Positions 34,368 to 43,574 are shown, counted from the stretch's first letter. The stretch is 64,000 nucleotides of DNA from JAHJDS01 sp964569795 (GCA_964569795.1 CAZMVB010000006.1:62001-126000), one strand, 5' to 3'. The notes: generated by a model not told the origin, from the sequence alone. Numbers and translations are program-made.

Positions 34368-35150
34368 TCAGTGCCCCTTGCGGCCGCCCTTGAAGATAAC
34401 GCCGATCAGCAACCCCGCCCCAAAGGCGATGACCAGGGCCAAAAGTCCGTAGATGAAGCTGTGCTCATAGGCCAGGTCGGACAGCAAGGCCGGAAAACCG
34501 ACCAGCCCGACCTTCAGGTCCACCTGGCGGCGCGTCAGGATCCGTCTGTCCTTAAGCACGGTCAGGTGCACCTGGTAGTCCCCGGGGGTTATCCCCGACG
34601 GCAGCCGGAACCGGCCCTGCACCGTCCTCTGACCGCCCGGTCCGGCGCTCGATTTCAGGGCCCCGGGGAACAGGCCGTAAAGTTTCTGACTCTTCTTCAG
34701 GTCGAAAAATTCCTGGGACAGCTTGGGTTCCTCGCCGGGGCGGACCCGGCCCTTGAAGGACATGTGTCGGGCCAGGTAGGGATAGCCCCACTTGGCCGCC
34801 CGGTCGGTCCTGGTCAACAGATTCGGCCTGGTGCTCGCCGCCATGTAGAGCCGGGGCGCCCCGAAGACGTCCACCTCGCCGATGTTCATCCACAGCCCCA
34901 GGCGGCGGCCCTCGATCATCATGTCTTCCTCGTCGGCCCGGCCCACGACCTCGATCACCGCCTCGCATCCGGCCGGGACCGAGGCGGTGACCCGGACCCA
35001 GAGGCCACTGAAAAAGGCGCCGATACGCACCCGGGGGGGTGTCACCTCCAGGGGCGCGCCTCGGCCCGAAACCGGCGCCGCCAGGCTCGCCAGCAGGACG
35101 ATCGCCCCGATCCAGGCGAGCCGCCTTGCGAGTTCAACTCTGCGTGTCAT
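34368..35150 (-). CDS. TIGR02186-like membrane-anchored exported protein
   Basis: This 260-residue protein has an N-terminal signal peptide (AWIGAIVLLASLAAPVSG), a long beta-rich periplasmic domain and one C-terminal transmembrane helix (FIYGLLALVIAFGAGLLIGV). The arrangement and the motifs YPYLARHMS and LPSGITPGDYQVHL match the TIGR02186 family, uncharacterised proteins found beside TauE/SafE exporter genes. I chose the ATG at 35150, with GGGAG seven bases upstream, rather than the frame open to 35522. It heads the unit with the kinase-BON and exporter genes; a periplasmic accessory function for the exporter is inferred. Confidence 0.8.
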   Translation of the reverse strand: MTRRVELARRLAWIGAIVLLASLAAPVSGRGAPLEVTPPRVRIGAFFSGLWVRVTASVPAGCEAVIEVVGRADEEDMMIEGRRLGLWMNIGEVDVFGAPRLYMAASTRPNLLTRTDRAAKWGYPYLARHMSFKGRVRPGEEPKLSQEFFDLKKSQKLYGLFPGALKSSAGPGGQRTVQGRFRLPSGITPGDYQVHLTVLKDRRILTRRQVDLKVGLVGFPALLSDLAYEHSFIYGLLALVIAFGAGLLIGVIFKGGRKGH

Positions 35151-35684
35151 CTCCACGCTCCCGGTCAGAAAGGTGTTTGGGACCCCCAGGACAAACCCTC
35201 GAACCGTCACCCCGCCGGTCGAGAACCGGAAAATCCGGGGCAAATGGCGGGCGCACACCCGGCGGCTCGCCTCCGGCCGGTCGGCGCCAGCCCTACTTGT
35301 ATTCCATGCCGAGGGGGACTCCGTCAAGTCAAATGACCGATCGCGCCGCCCAAAGCGGGGGGGGCCAGGCCCTCCCCTGGAATCCATAGCCGGGTCGGTC
35401 CGGCCATATTGGCTCGAATAAGTCATGAAAAACAAGGGAGAAGGTTTCAATTTCCTAGCCCTGTGATAATATTTATAATATGAACTGGGACGTCCTGTTT
35501 TTGTCGAGCGGTCACCGGGCAACGCCCCTGGCCGCTTTGTTTTTGGCCTCTCTCTTTATGGCGGCCGCAGCCCGGCCCCATTCAGGCGTACTTGACTACC
35601 GCCTCGGTCCCGGGGGTATAATTCAACGGGGGTGGCGCAGAGGGACCGGGAGCGCATTCTCCTGAAACATCCGCGGGGCCACCC
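35151..35684. other. 534-base intergenic region between divergent genes
   Basis: No convincing gene is visible. The long frames here are antisense or N-terminal extensions without a ribosome site. The segment from about 35405 to 35480 is clearly more A+T-rich than the rest and contains TATAAT at 35474-35479. A second TATAAT, at 35617-35622, belongs to the promoter candidate for the HD-GYP gene. Promoters for both divergent units must lie here. Confidence 0.6.
35592..35622 (+). promoter_or_regulatory. promoter candidate for HD-GYP gene
   Basis: TTGACT at 35592-35597 and a consensus TATAAT at 35617-35622 are 19 bases apart, slightly long for sigma70. The predicted leader to the ATG at 35685 is about 55 bases. 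Confidence 0.45.
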
Positions 35685-36734
35685 ATGTCCGACGACAACT
35701 CTCCCCACATATCTCTCGAAACGCCCCTGTCGGTGACCCGGGTCGATCCCGGGGAGTTCATTGCCTCGGACTTCGGCCTCAGGCCGGTCAGCCTCGATCA
35801 TCTGGCGGCCGATCGGCCCGTGCCGGTCGATGTCTTCCTGCCGCTGTTGCCCTCCGCCACCGATCCGATCCGCATCGCCCGGGTCCTGGCCGCGGGGCAG
35901 ACGGCCCGGCGTCGTCATCTGGACAACCTCCGGGACGCGGGATTCACTGAAATCTATTTTCGGGCCGGCGACGTCGAGGCCTTCCTGGACTATCTGGCCG
36001 CGCAGGTCCGGGAGGTCCTCGAAGACCCGGCCATGGATCAGCAGCACAAGGCCGGCCTGATTCACGAAACGACGGAACTGGTCGTCGAGAGGGCCTTTTC
36101 GGACGCCCGGCTGGGGCGACACATCGATCGCGGCCAGGAGCACGTCCACCAGGTGGTCGGATACGTTAATGGCAACCAGGCCGGCATCCAGGCCCTGGCC
36201 GAGACCCTCAGCACCGACCCCTCGCTGTACAACCATTCGGTGAACGTCTTCGTGATCCTGGTGTCGTTCTGCAGCTTCCTGGGACTGGCGCCCGAGGTGG
36301 TGTCAATCTGGGGCCTGGGGGCCCTGTTTCACGACATCGGCAAGCGCAATCTGCCGGAACGGACCCTGAAAAATCCGGGCAAGCTCAGCGAGGATGAATG
36401 GCGCCTGATGCGCCGCCATCCGGTGACCGGGTTCGAGGAGTTGCGGGCCATTCCCGCCTTTCCGGCCCAGGCCCTGCGGCTGGTCCGCTACCATCACGAG
36501 AACATGGACGGCAGCGGCTACCCCGAGGGTCTGAAGCAGGATGAACTCGAGCCCGAGTTGCGGATCATCCGGATCATCGACTGTTACGACGCCATCACAT
36601 CGGAACGCCGTTACCGGCCCGCCGAACGGCCGCTGTCGGCCATCCAGGTCATGCAGCGGGACATGGCTCCGCAACTGGACCTGGAGAGGTTGAAGTCGTT
36701 TGTCAAGTTCCTGGGGTACGCCGGACGGGGATGA
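35685..36734 (+). CDS. HD-GYP domain protein, probable c-di-GMP phosphodiesterase
   Basis: This is a 349-residue protein. Residues 1-170 form an N-terminal region of unknown fold that resembles the regulatory part of DUF3391-type HD-GYP proteins. The HD-GYP domain (about 175-345) is complete: HDIGK, RRHP, YHHENMDGSGYPEGL. These residues bind two or three metals and hydrolyse c-di-GMP. Together with the GGDEF and EAL proteins it shows that the organism uses this second messenger in several places. The following orphan zinc-motif gene is 77 bases downstream on the same strand. Confidence 0.9.
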   Translation: MSDDNSPHISLETPLSVTRVDPGEFIASDFGLRPVSLDHLAADRPVPVDVFLPLLPSATDPIRIARVLAAGQTARRRHLDNLRDAGFTEIYFRAGDVEAFLDYLAAQVREVLEDPAMDQQHKAGLIHETTELVVERAFSDARLGRHIDRGQEHVHQVVGYVNGNQAGIQALAETLSTDPSLYNHSVNVFVILVSFCSFLGLAPEVVSIWGLGALFHDIGKRNLPERTLKNPGKLSEDEWRLMRRHPVTGFEELRAIPAFPAQALRLVRYHHENMDGSGYPEGLKQDELEPELRIIRIIDCYDAITSERRYRPAERPLSAIQVMQRDMAPQLDLERLKSFVKFLGYAGRG

Positions 36735-36811
36735 ACGACCGGGGCCGCCCCGATCAAGGCGGTTGCCGGGCGTCTTTCCTTCCGGAAGAGACGGTGGCGG
36801 GATGAACTCCC

Positions 36812-37228
36812 ATGCTTGATACGGACAAGACCAAAGCGGAATTGATCGCCGACCTCAGGCGTCTGCACGAGCGGGTCAACCGCTTGGAGGCGTTGGTGGA
36901 CGGCCGGAGTCTGGAGGCGGTCACCTACTTTCAGGAGCTGGAGGAGGCCAACCGTCAACTGAGGGAGGAGATCGAGCAGCGCAAACAGGCCGAGCGGGAG
37001 CGGGAAAAACTGATCGCCGAACTCCAGAAGGCCCTGTCCAGGGTAAAGCTGCTCAGCGGACTGGTGCCCATCTGCGCCCACTGCAAGAAGATTCGCGACG
37101 ACTCGGGTTACTGGCACCAACTGGAACGTTACATCAGCGATCACTCCGAAGCCGAGTTCAGCCACGGCATTTGCCCGGACTGCATGAAGAAACTCTACCC
37201 GGACCTGGACCCGGACGAGCCCGAATGA
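36812..37228 (+). CDS. coiled-coil protein with C-terminal CxxCKKIRDD zinc motif
   Basis: This is a 138-residue protein. Residues 1-80 are a continuous charged coiled coil (ERVNRLEALV to AELQKALSRVKLLSG). Residues 85-130 carry GLVPICAHCKKIRDDSGYW, ISDHSEAEFSHGICPDC and MKKLYP. This end motif is common at the C termini of PAS/receiver signalling proteins of deltaproteobacteria, where two CxxC pairs probably bind zinc. Here it stands alone with only a coiled coil, without receiver or PAS. It follows the HD-GYP gene and may be its partner; this is inference. Confidence 0.8.
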   Translation: MLDTDKTKAELIADLRRLHERVNRLEALVDGRSLEAVTYFQELEEANRQLREEIEQRKQAEREREKLIAELQKALSRVKLLSGLVPICAHCKKIRDDSGYWHQLERYISDHSEAEFSHGICPDCMKKLYPDLDPDEPE

Positions 37229-37319
37229 CGGCCCGGATCTTGGTCCCCGGCCCGATTCCCGGGGGTCCGGGGCGCCAAGCGGGTCCCGGCCGGCCCCGGC
37301 GATCACCGTGGTCCCCAAC

Positions 37320-37348
37320 TTGATTTATCGGGGCCGGGGCAATATAAC
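37320..37348 (+). promoter_or_regulatory. sigma70-like promoter before first GT39 gene
   Basis: TTGATT at 37320-37325 and TATAAC at 37343-37348 are separated by exactly 17 bases. The GT39 start at 37465 follows with GGAGGAGGGA just upstream. Confidence 0.6.
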
Positions 37349-37464
37349 TCAATAAACGGCCCCCAGACCCCGCTCCCCGACGTTCCGGTGCACCCAGACC
37401 CTGCTCGGGGTCCCATCCCACGCCGGGCGGCTCCCGGCCCGACACGGGCGGAGGAGGGACGCGC

Positions 37465-38772
37465 ATGCCCGAGAACCATCAGGACCAGACCGCCGCTCTC
37501 CGGTGGGGAGGGGCGGTCGCCTGGTTGAGCTCGCCCGGCGTTCAGTTCGGGCTCCTGCTGGCGCTCTACGCGGCGATCATCGTCATCTTCTCCCGGCCCG
37601 GGCTGTGGGGCGACGAGGGGCGCTACCTGGCCTATGCCCGGGAGTTGATCAGCGGCCTCCAGTCCGGCCGGATCCCCCGGCCCATGCTCCACAGCGGGCC
37701 CGGCTATCCCGTCTTCCTGTTGCCCTTTGTCTGGCTCGGCGCGCCGCTGCTGGTGCCCCGGCTGTTCAACGCCCTGTTTCTGGCCCTGGCCGTGTTCTTC
37801 TTTCGGCGGACCCTGGACCGATACACCTCGCCGGGGCGGGCCGTCCTGTGGTCCTACGCCCTGGGGCTCTACTGGCCGATGTTCACCACCCTGCCCGTGC
37901 TGCTGACCGAGCCCCTGGCCCTGTGGCTGGTGACGGTCTTCATGGACCTTTATTGCCGGGTCCGGGCCCGCCCCCGCTGGACGACCGTCGTCCTGGCCGC
38001 CGTGGTGCTGGCCTGGCTGGCCATGACCAAGGTCATCTTCGGCTACGTCATCTTCGTCGGGCTGATCCTGTTCCTGGCGGGCAAGGCGGCCGTCCGGTGG
38101 GTCTGGAAGGGCCGGCCCCGCTGGGCGTCGGTGGCCGTCCTCGCCCTGGCGGCGGTGTTATGCCTGCCCTATCTGGGCTGGACCCGTTACCTGACCGGGC
38201 GGACCTTTTACTGGAGTTCGCTGCACGGGTCGCTGTTCTACTGCCTGACCACGCCCTATCCCGGGGAGTACGGGGAATGGTTCGGCCGGGCCGAGGCCGG
38301 CTCGCCCTGGCACCGGCACCACGACCTCTACCAGAAGCTCAAGCGCCTGGATCCCATCCAGGCCGACGAGGCCCTGTTCCGCCAGGCCCTGGCCAACATC
38401 CGGGGCCACCCGGGCAAATTCGCTCACAACTGGCTGGCCAATCTGGGACGACTGCTGTTCAACTACCCCTTCAGCTACACTCTCCAGAAGCCCAGCACCT
38501 ATTTCTATCTGCTGCCCAACATGTTCCTGGTGGTGGTCCTGACGTTCTGTCTGATTGCGCTGCTGCCGCGGTGGAGGAGGTGTCCGCCCGAGGTCAGGGA
38601 GTTGGCCGGCGTGTTTCTGATCTATCTGGGCGGTCTGACCCTGGTCAGCGCCCTGACCAGATTCCTGTACCTGGCCCTGCCGGTGCTGCTGCTGCTGATC
38701 GAGATCACCCTGACCCGGGTGATCCGGATCTCCATCCGTGAGTCCGCCCCGGCCGGGGGGGCGGCGCCGTGA
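37465..38772 (+). CDS. GT39/GT-C type glycosyltransferase
   Basis: This 435-residue protein has about ten hydrophobic segments. The first extracytoplasmic loop contains LWGDEGRYLAYARE, the DE-type acidic motif of the GT-C superfamily, in the position used by dolichyl-phosphate-mannose-type (GT39/PMT_2) enzymes. Such enzymes use a polyprenyl-phosphate sugar as donor on the outer face of the membrane. The acceptor is unknown. Its stop overlaps the B12-radical SAM gene by 4 bases (GTGA), so the two are translationally coupled. Confidence 0.82.
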   Translation: MPENHQDQTAALRWGGAVAWLSSPGVQFGLLLALYAAIIVIFSRPGLWGDEGRYLAYARELISGLQSGRIPRPMLHSGPGYPVFLLPFVWLGAPLLVPRLFNALFLALAVFFFRRTLDRYTSPGRAVLWSYALGLYWPMFTTLPVLLTEPLALWLVTVFMDLYCRVRARPRWTTVVLAAVVLAWLAMTKVIFGYVIFVGLILFLAGKAAVRWVWKGRPRWASVAVLALAAVLCLPYLGWTRYLTGRTFYWSSLHGSLFYCLTTPYPGEYGEWFGRAEAGSPWHRHHDLYQKLKRLDPIQADEALFRQALANIRGHPGKFAHNWLANLGRLLFNYPFSYTLQKPSTYFYLLPNMFLVVVLTFCLIALLPRWRRCPPEVRELAGVFLIYLGGLTLVSALTRFLYLALPVLLLLIEITLTRVIRISIRESAPAGGAAP

Positions 38773-40268
38773 GGGTGCTGCTGATCAATCCTCCCCTGAC
38801 CCGGGGCGAGCGTTACGGCCGCTTCGCCTCGGGCGGGTCCACCTCGCCGCCCAACGGCCTGCTCTACCTGGCGGCCGTGCTCGAGGCCCACGGCCACCAG
38901 GTCCGGGTCATCGACGGTCTGAGCCGGTTTCTGAGCGCCGCCGCGGTGATCGAGCTGATCGAGGACTTTCGGCCGGACCTGGTCGGCCTGACCCTGGCCA
39001 CCATCGCCTTTTACCGGGCCGTGGCCCTGGCCCGGATGATCAAGGAGAAGCGGCCCGACCTGCCCATCGTCGTCGGCGGTCCTGACGTGAGCGCCCGCCT
39101 GGACGAATACGGGGCGCACCTGCCCGCCTTTCCCTTTGATTTGGCCGTGTACGGCGAGGGGGAGCGGACGATCGTCGAGCTGGTCCAGGCCCTGGAAAAG
39201 GGAGGCGAGCTCGACGGGGTCCGGGGCCTGATCCACACCCGCCGCGGCGCCGCCCGGATCAACCCGCCCCGCCCCTGGCTGACCGCGCTGGACGACCTGC
39301 CCCTGCCGGCCCGGCACCTGCTGCCCGACCTCCAGAAATACCGGCCCAACCTGCTGACCTACAAGCGGCGTCCCTGGACGACGATGATCACCTCCCGGGG
39401 CTGCCCCAATCAGTGCACCTTTTGCGACCGGTCGCTCTTCGGGCAGCGCTACCGGGCCCGCAGCGCCCAGGGCGTCTTCGACGAGATGGACCATCTCCAG
39501 CGGGACTACGGCATCCGCGAGGTCCACTTCATGGACGACACCTTCACCGTCCACCGGGGCCGGGTCGAGGAGTTGTGCGACCGGCTCATCGCCGCCCGGT
39601 CGAACCTGGCCTGGATGTGCTTCGCCCGGGCCGACAACCTGGATCAACGGCTCTTGGCCAAGATGCGCCGGGCCGGCTGCTGGATGATCTCCCTGGGGAT
39701 CGAGAGCGGCGACGCCGGGGTGCTGCGGATCATCAAGAAGGGGATCGATCTGGACCAGGTCCGCCGGGTCTGCGGGTGGTCCCGTCGCCTGGGCGTGGCC
39801 GTCCGGGGCCTGTTCATGCTCGGGCTGCCCACCGAGACCAAGCAGACCATCCGGCGGACGATCGACCTGGCCCGGAGCCTGAACCTCTACACCGCCGATT
39901 TCTGCATCACCTATCTTTTGCCCAACACCGAATTGTCCCGGACCGCCGCGGATTACGGCCGGGCGGGCCGGGACAATTTCGGGTCCATGTCCGGCCACAC
40001 CAGCGGCGAGCTGACCTTCATCCCCCGCGGATTCACCCAAAAGGAGTTGCTCGACTACCAGCGCCGGGCCTATCTATCGCTTTTCCTGCGGCCCGGGGCC
40101 GCCCTGAATATCCTCCGCCAGGTCAACACGCCTCACGACCTGCGAACGCTGCTGGGCAAGCTGCCCGTCGGCCTGACCACCTTCCGGGGCCTGGTCCGGG
40201 CCGGGAAATATTCGCCCCTGCCGCCGGCCTGCGCCTCGGCGGACTGCGGTCCGCCTCCCCTCAGTTGA
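38769..40268 (+). CDS. B12-binding-domain radical SAM protein
   Basis: This is a 499-residue protein with an N-terminal B12-binding-like Rossmann domain (about 1-145; RVLLINPPL, VGLTLATIAFY, IVVGGPDVS) and a radical SAM domain (about 190-400). The cluster motif is GCPNQCTFCDRS. The cobalamin-binding DxHxxG motif is not visible, so it may use the fold without B12. A C-terminal domain of about 100 residues follows. Related proteins methylate or alter lipids, hopanoids, cofactors or natural products. It is coupled to the GT39 gene and converges on a second GT39 gene, overlapping its 3' end by 8 bases, which points to cell-envelope or lipid modification. Confidence 0.85.
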   Translation: MRVLLINPPLTRGERYGRFASGGSTSPPNGLLYLAAVLEAHGHQVRVIDGLSRFLSAAAVIELIEDFRPDLVGLTLATIAFYRAVALARMIKEKRPDLPIVVGGPDVSARLDEYGAHLPAFPFDLAVYGEGERTIVELVQALEKGGELDGVRGLIHTRRGAARINPPRPWLTALDDLPLPARHLLPDLQKYRPNLLTYKRRPWTTMITSRGCPNQCTFCDRSLFGQRYRARSAQGVFDEMDHLQRDYGIREVHFMDDTFTVHRGRVEELCDRLIAARSNLAWMCFARADNLDQRLLAKMRRAGCWMISLGIESGDAGVLRIIKKGIDLDQVRRVCGWSRRLGVAVRGLFMLGLPTETKQTIRRTIDLARSLNLYTADFCITYLLPNTELSRTAADYGRAGRDNFGSMSGHTSGELTFIPRGFTQKELLDYQRRAYLSLFLRPGAALNILRQVNTPHDLRTLLGKLPVGLTTFRGLVRAGKYSPLPPACASADCGPPPLS

Positions 40269-41934
40269 GTCGCGGCCCGCGGCCGGCCGGTCCTTTTTTC
40301 CCGGCAAAGGGCAGCCGCTGGACCTGGGCCGGACTCAGGAACAGGTTCTTCACCGGATAGGGAAACTCGGTCCAGAAGGGCGTGACGTGGATCTGGACCG
40401 GTTCGGCGGCCAGGCCGAAGGGATCGTAGAGCCGGCCCAGGCAGGCCAGGGCCCGGGCCACGGGGCGGGACCCGGGAGTCACGGCCGAGACGTCGAGGAA
40501 CCAGAAGACATTGGTCTGGGTGGCGAACCCGGCCAGGTTCACCGGGCCGCACCCGTATTCCGTCTCCGCGACGACGCGGCGCCGCCGCCGCAGGTGCCAG
40601 CGATAGAACAGCTCGCTGCCCTTGGCGTCCACGATCAGGACCGGCCCCTGCTTGACCTCGGCCACCCGCCGGGCCACGTCGTGGATCCGGTCCAGGTAGC
40701 GCTGGCGATAGACGTAGTCGATCGGCGGAAAACCCAGGGGCACCGAGGCCAGGTACCGCCCCTCGAACCGCGTCTGGAAGGGGTAGTGGCGCACCAGGGC
40801 CTGATAGGACAGCACGGCCGCCGCCTGGGACAGAATCAGGACCACGGCCAGGGCGGTCCCCTTGCGCCGGCGGAAGAGGCCGGCCACGAAGATCATGGCC
40901 AGCAGGCACAGGGCCGGCATCGAGGGGGCCACCAGGCGATGGGCGTCGATGGCCCGGAAGGGCAGAAACACGGTCCAGGGAAGGATCCAGGCCAGGAGGA
41001 ACACCACCAGCCGCCAGCGTCCCTGCCAGACCAGTCCGACCACGCCGACGACGGCCAGTCCGGCCAACAGGACGCCCAGCCCCACGGCCCAGTAAACCGC
41101 GTTCTTGATCACGGCCTGAACCACGGCCCGGCCGCCTCCCAGATGGACCGGGGCGAACTGCCAGGCCAGCTTGTGGGCGGCGGTGGCCGGCAGGATGGTT
41201 CCGAAGACGGCCAGCCGGAGCAGGACCAGGCCGCCGGCCATGGCCAGGCAGGCCAGGGTCAGCCGGACGAGGTTGCGGATGGTCAGCCGGCGGCGGAAGA
41301 CGAGCAGCCCGTAAAAGGCCCCGAAGGCCAGGACCGTGTCCAGACGGACGGCCACGGCTGCAAAGGCCAGGACCCAGAAGACAAGGCCCCAGCGCCACCG
41401 GGCGGCGGCGGTCCTGGCGTCGGCTAGCAGCTTGTCCAGGGCGATGAGCGAGGCGGCGAACAGGGCGATGGTCACCATCCCCGGATGGCCGTAGTGACTG
41501 AGGTGCCACAGGCTGGGGGCCAGGAGGATGGCCAGGCCGGTCCAGAAGGCCACGGCCGAGTCCTCGATCAGCCGGCGGACCAGCCAGAAAAACAGGCCCA
41601 CGGCGATCACCGAACAGACCGCCGACAGGCCGTTCAGCAGGCCGACCAGGCCGGTCAGGTGCTCGATCAGCCCGTGCAGCCACCACACCCCCAGGTAGTA
41701 CCCCACGGCCAGGGTGCCGTTGAACTGATGGGCCAGGGTTTGGCCGACGGCCTGCCAGCCCTGGGGGGCGGCGGCCATGATCCGCTTCAGGCCCTCGGCG
41801 TAGAGGACCGAATCGGTGGTCGCCAGCTTGTCATAGGTGAACAGGTAGGCCGTCAGGGCGGCCAGGAGCAGCAACAACCAGCCCGGCCAGGTCGGCCGGA
41901 AAGCGGTCGGCGCGGTGGGGCGTGCGGCTCTCAT
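40261..41934 (-). CDS. GT39-like membrane glycosyltransferase
   Basis: This is a 557-residue protein with about eleven membrane segments. The first periplasmic loop has TTDSVLYAEGLKRI, an acidic motif in the location of the GT-C catalytic Asp. The soluble C-terminal part (about 400-557) is periplasmic-type. It belongs with the glycosyltransferase family 39 / phospholipid carrier-dependent enzymes. It is the last gene of the UbiA-PAP2-GT39 run (52 bases after the PAP2 stop). Its last codons overlap the convergent radical SAM gene by 8 bases. Confidence 0.8.
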   Translation of the reverse strand: MRAARPTAPTAFRPTWPGWLLLLLAALTAYLFTYDKLATTDSVLYAEGLKRIMAAAPQGWQAVGQTLAHQFNGTLAVGYYLGVWWLHGLIEHLTGLVGLLNGLSAVCSVIAVGLFFWLVRRLIEDSAVAFWTGLAILLAPSLWHLSHYGHPGMVTIALFAASLIALDKLLADARTAAARWRWGLVFWVLAFAAVAVRLDTVLAFGAFYGLLVFRRRLTIRNLVRLTLACLAMAGGLVLLRLAVFGTILPATAAHKLAWQFAPVHLGGGRAVVQAVIKNAVYWAVGLGVLLAGLAVVGVVGLVWQGRWRLVVFLLAWILPWTVFLPFRAIDAHRLVAPSMPALCLLAMIFVAGLFRRRKGTALAVVLILSQAAAVLSYQALVRHYPFQTRFEGRYLASVPLGFPPIDYVYRQRYLDRIHDVARRVAEVKQGPVLIVDAKGSELFYRWHLRRRRRVVAETEYGCGPVNLAGFATQTNVFWFLDVSAVTPGSRPVARALACLGRLYDPFGLAAEPVQIHVTPFWTEFPYPVKNLFLSPAQVQRLPFAGKKGPAGRGPRLN

Positions 41935-41986
41935 CGCTTCTTCCCCGCTGAGGCTGATTTGGGGGGCGGGTCATGACCGGCCCGGG

Positions 41987-42415
41987 TTAGAACAAAAAGC
42001 TCAGGCCGATGGCCGTCCACATCCCCAGGACCAGCCCGGCCAGGACCTCGATCTTGGAATGGCCCATCCTTTCCGGCAGCGGCTTGAAGTCCGGCCGGTG
42101 GGCCAGCAGTTGATTGATCGCCGCGGCCTGCCGGCCGATCTTGCGGCGGAGTCCCCAGGCGTCCATCATCACCACCAGCCCCACGGCCAGGGCGATGCTG
42201 AACGCCGGGGTCAGGAAACCGTCCTCGAGGCCGATGAAGAAGGCGGTGGTCGCGACGATGCAGGAGTGGGTGCTGGGCATGCCGCCGTAGGTGCCGACCT
42301 TTCCCCAGGCCGGCCGGCCGGCCTTGATCGAGTTGATGACGAACTTGAGGGTTCCGGCCATCACCCAGCCGGCGAACGGGGCGACCAGGTAGCCGAAACT
42401 GGTATTCCAGGTCAT
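41987..42415 (-). CDS. divergent PAP2 family phosphatase-like membrane protein
   Basis: This 142-residue protein has about four membrane segments. It has the divergent PAP2 (DUF212) motifs GMPSTHSC and ERMGHSKIEVLAG, which supply the catalytic histidines of lipid-phosphate phosphatases. In the DUF212 family the function is not proven. The location, immediately after a UbiA-type prenyl-phosphate pentosyltransferase gene and before a polyprenol-dependent glycosyltransferase gene, suggests that it removes the 5-phosphate from a polyprenyl-phosphoryl-phosphoribose intermediate. That is inference. The start has GAGGGGT upstream. Confidence 0.82.
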   Translation of the reverse strand: MTWNTSFGYLVAPFAGWVMAGTLKFVINSIKAGRPAWGKVGTYGGMPSTHSCIVATTAFFIGLEDGFLTPAFSIALAVGLVVMMDAWGLRRKIGRQAAAINQLLAHRPDFKPLPERMGHSKIEVLAGLVLGMWTAIGLSFLF

Positions 42416-42449
42416 GACCCCTCGCCCCGGCCGGCGGCCCGCTGACGGC

Positions 42450-43445
42450 TCATCGGACCCACCGCCACGGCGTCTTCTGGAAGATGTGTCCCAGCACCGG
42501 GAAGTCCACGAAGAGCAGCAGCAACATGAACAGACAGCAGGCGACGATGGTGATGACCAGATAGGGCTGCTTCCACAGGTGCTCCGGGGCGGCGACGGCG
42601 CTGTCCTTCTTGAACGACAACAGGAAATAGACCGCCATGAACAGGGCCACGAAGGGGAAGGACAGCACCAGTTCCAGCCGGTAGCGCATCAAGAAGATGC
42701 CGAAGAACAGCATCGCCGCCGAGGCGTAGAACATGACCGAGGCCAGCAGCCGCGGCTCGGTGTAGCGGGCGAAGGACTTGCGGTAGGCCGCGGCCCGCTC
42801 CGGGTCGGCGATGGTCCGGAACTCGGCGAACCGCTTCAGGGCCATGAAGTAGCAGCCGATCATCCAGTACGAGATCAACAGCGAGGTCGGCGGAAACTGG
42901 ACCTGGGCGACCATGTACCACCCGGCCAACAGCCGCAGGGGGTTGTTGATCGCCTCGGACATGACGTCCACGTAGGGCAGGTCCTTGGAGCGGATCGGCG
43001 GCACGTTGTAGATCGGCCCCATGATCCACAGGCCGGCCAGGGTCAGGGTGAAGGGGATCCCGACCAGCAGGCCCAGGCCCAGGCCGATGACCAACAGAAA
43101 CAGCCACTGGGCGTAGGCCAGCGGGATATTGACCCGGCCCGAGGGCACCGGCCGGAGGTGCTTGGTGGGGTGCAGCCGGTCATAGGGGGCGTCCATGACC
43201 TCGTTGAGCACGTAATTGCTCGAGGCGATCAGACCGGTGGCCAGCAGACCGAGGACGATATCCAGGGGCAGCCAGGGAGAGATCCTGATCGTTTGGACCG
43301 ACAGGGCGACGGCGATGCCCGGCAGGACAAAGACGTTTTTTATCCAGTGATCGAACCGGCAGATCTGGAGGTGGCCGGCCAGGCTGGGCCCGGCCGGGGG
43401 GGCGTCCGCCGCGGTCGCCGGACCGCCCGGGGATTGTCCTTCCAT
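42450..43445 (-). CDS. UbiA-type polyprenyl-phosphate phosphoribosyltransferase-like protein
   Basis: This is a 331-residue UbiA-superfamily protein with about nine membrane segments. The first aspartate-rich motif reads NEVMDAPYDRLHPTKHLRP, which matches the decaprenyl-phosphate phosphoribosyltransferase group (mycobacterial Rv3806c type: HPxKxxRP) rather than quinone or heme prenyltransferases. That enzyme moves phosphoribose from PRPP to a polyprenyl phosphate. I chose the ATG at 43445, with GGGGGAG upstream, over the frame open to 43478. A TTGACA/TACCTA promoter lies at 43510-43538. It is followed by the PAP2 gene after 34 bases. Confidence 0.8.
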   Translation of the reverse strand: MEGQSPGGPATAADAPPAGPSLAGHLQICRFDHWIKNVFVLPGIAVALSVQTIRISPWLPLDIVLGLLATGLIASSNYVLNEVMDAPYDRLHPTKHLRPVPSGRVNIPLAYAQWLFLLVIGLGLGLLVGIPFTLTLAGLWIMGPIYNVPPIRSKDLPYVDVMSEAINNPLRLLAGWYMVAQVQFPPTSLLISYWMIGCYFMALKRFAEFRTIADPERAAAYRKSFARYTEPRLLASVMFYASAAMLFFGIFLMRYRLELVLSFPFVALFMAVYFLLSFKKDSAVAAPEHLWKQPYLVITIVACCLFMLLLLFVDFPVLGHIFQKTPWRWVR

Positions 43446-43509
43446 GCCCACTGCTCCCCCAGAAACCGCCACCGCCACGCGCCGGAATCCATGTCCCGGG
43501 CGCCCGATA

Positions 43510-43538
43510 TAGGTATCAAGCCGCTAACAACCTGTCAA
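43510..43538 (-). promoter_or_regulatory. sigma70-like promoter for the UbiA-PAP2-GT39 unit
   Basis: On the minus strand a consensus TTGACA (43538-43533) is followed after 17 bases by TACCTA (43515-43510). The start codon of the UbiA gene is about 60 bases downstream. The heparinase gene upstream ends at 43575. Confidence 0.65.
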
Positions 43539-43574
43539 GACTCCCGAAAAACACGACCGGACCGGTCCCGGAAA

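Noticed and set aside
35480..35665. 61-residue frame with a hydrophobic segment in the 35.2-35.7 kb gap
   Set aside because: No ribosome-binding site, overlaps the promoter candidate of the HD-GYP gene, and no family resemblance.
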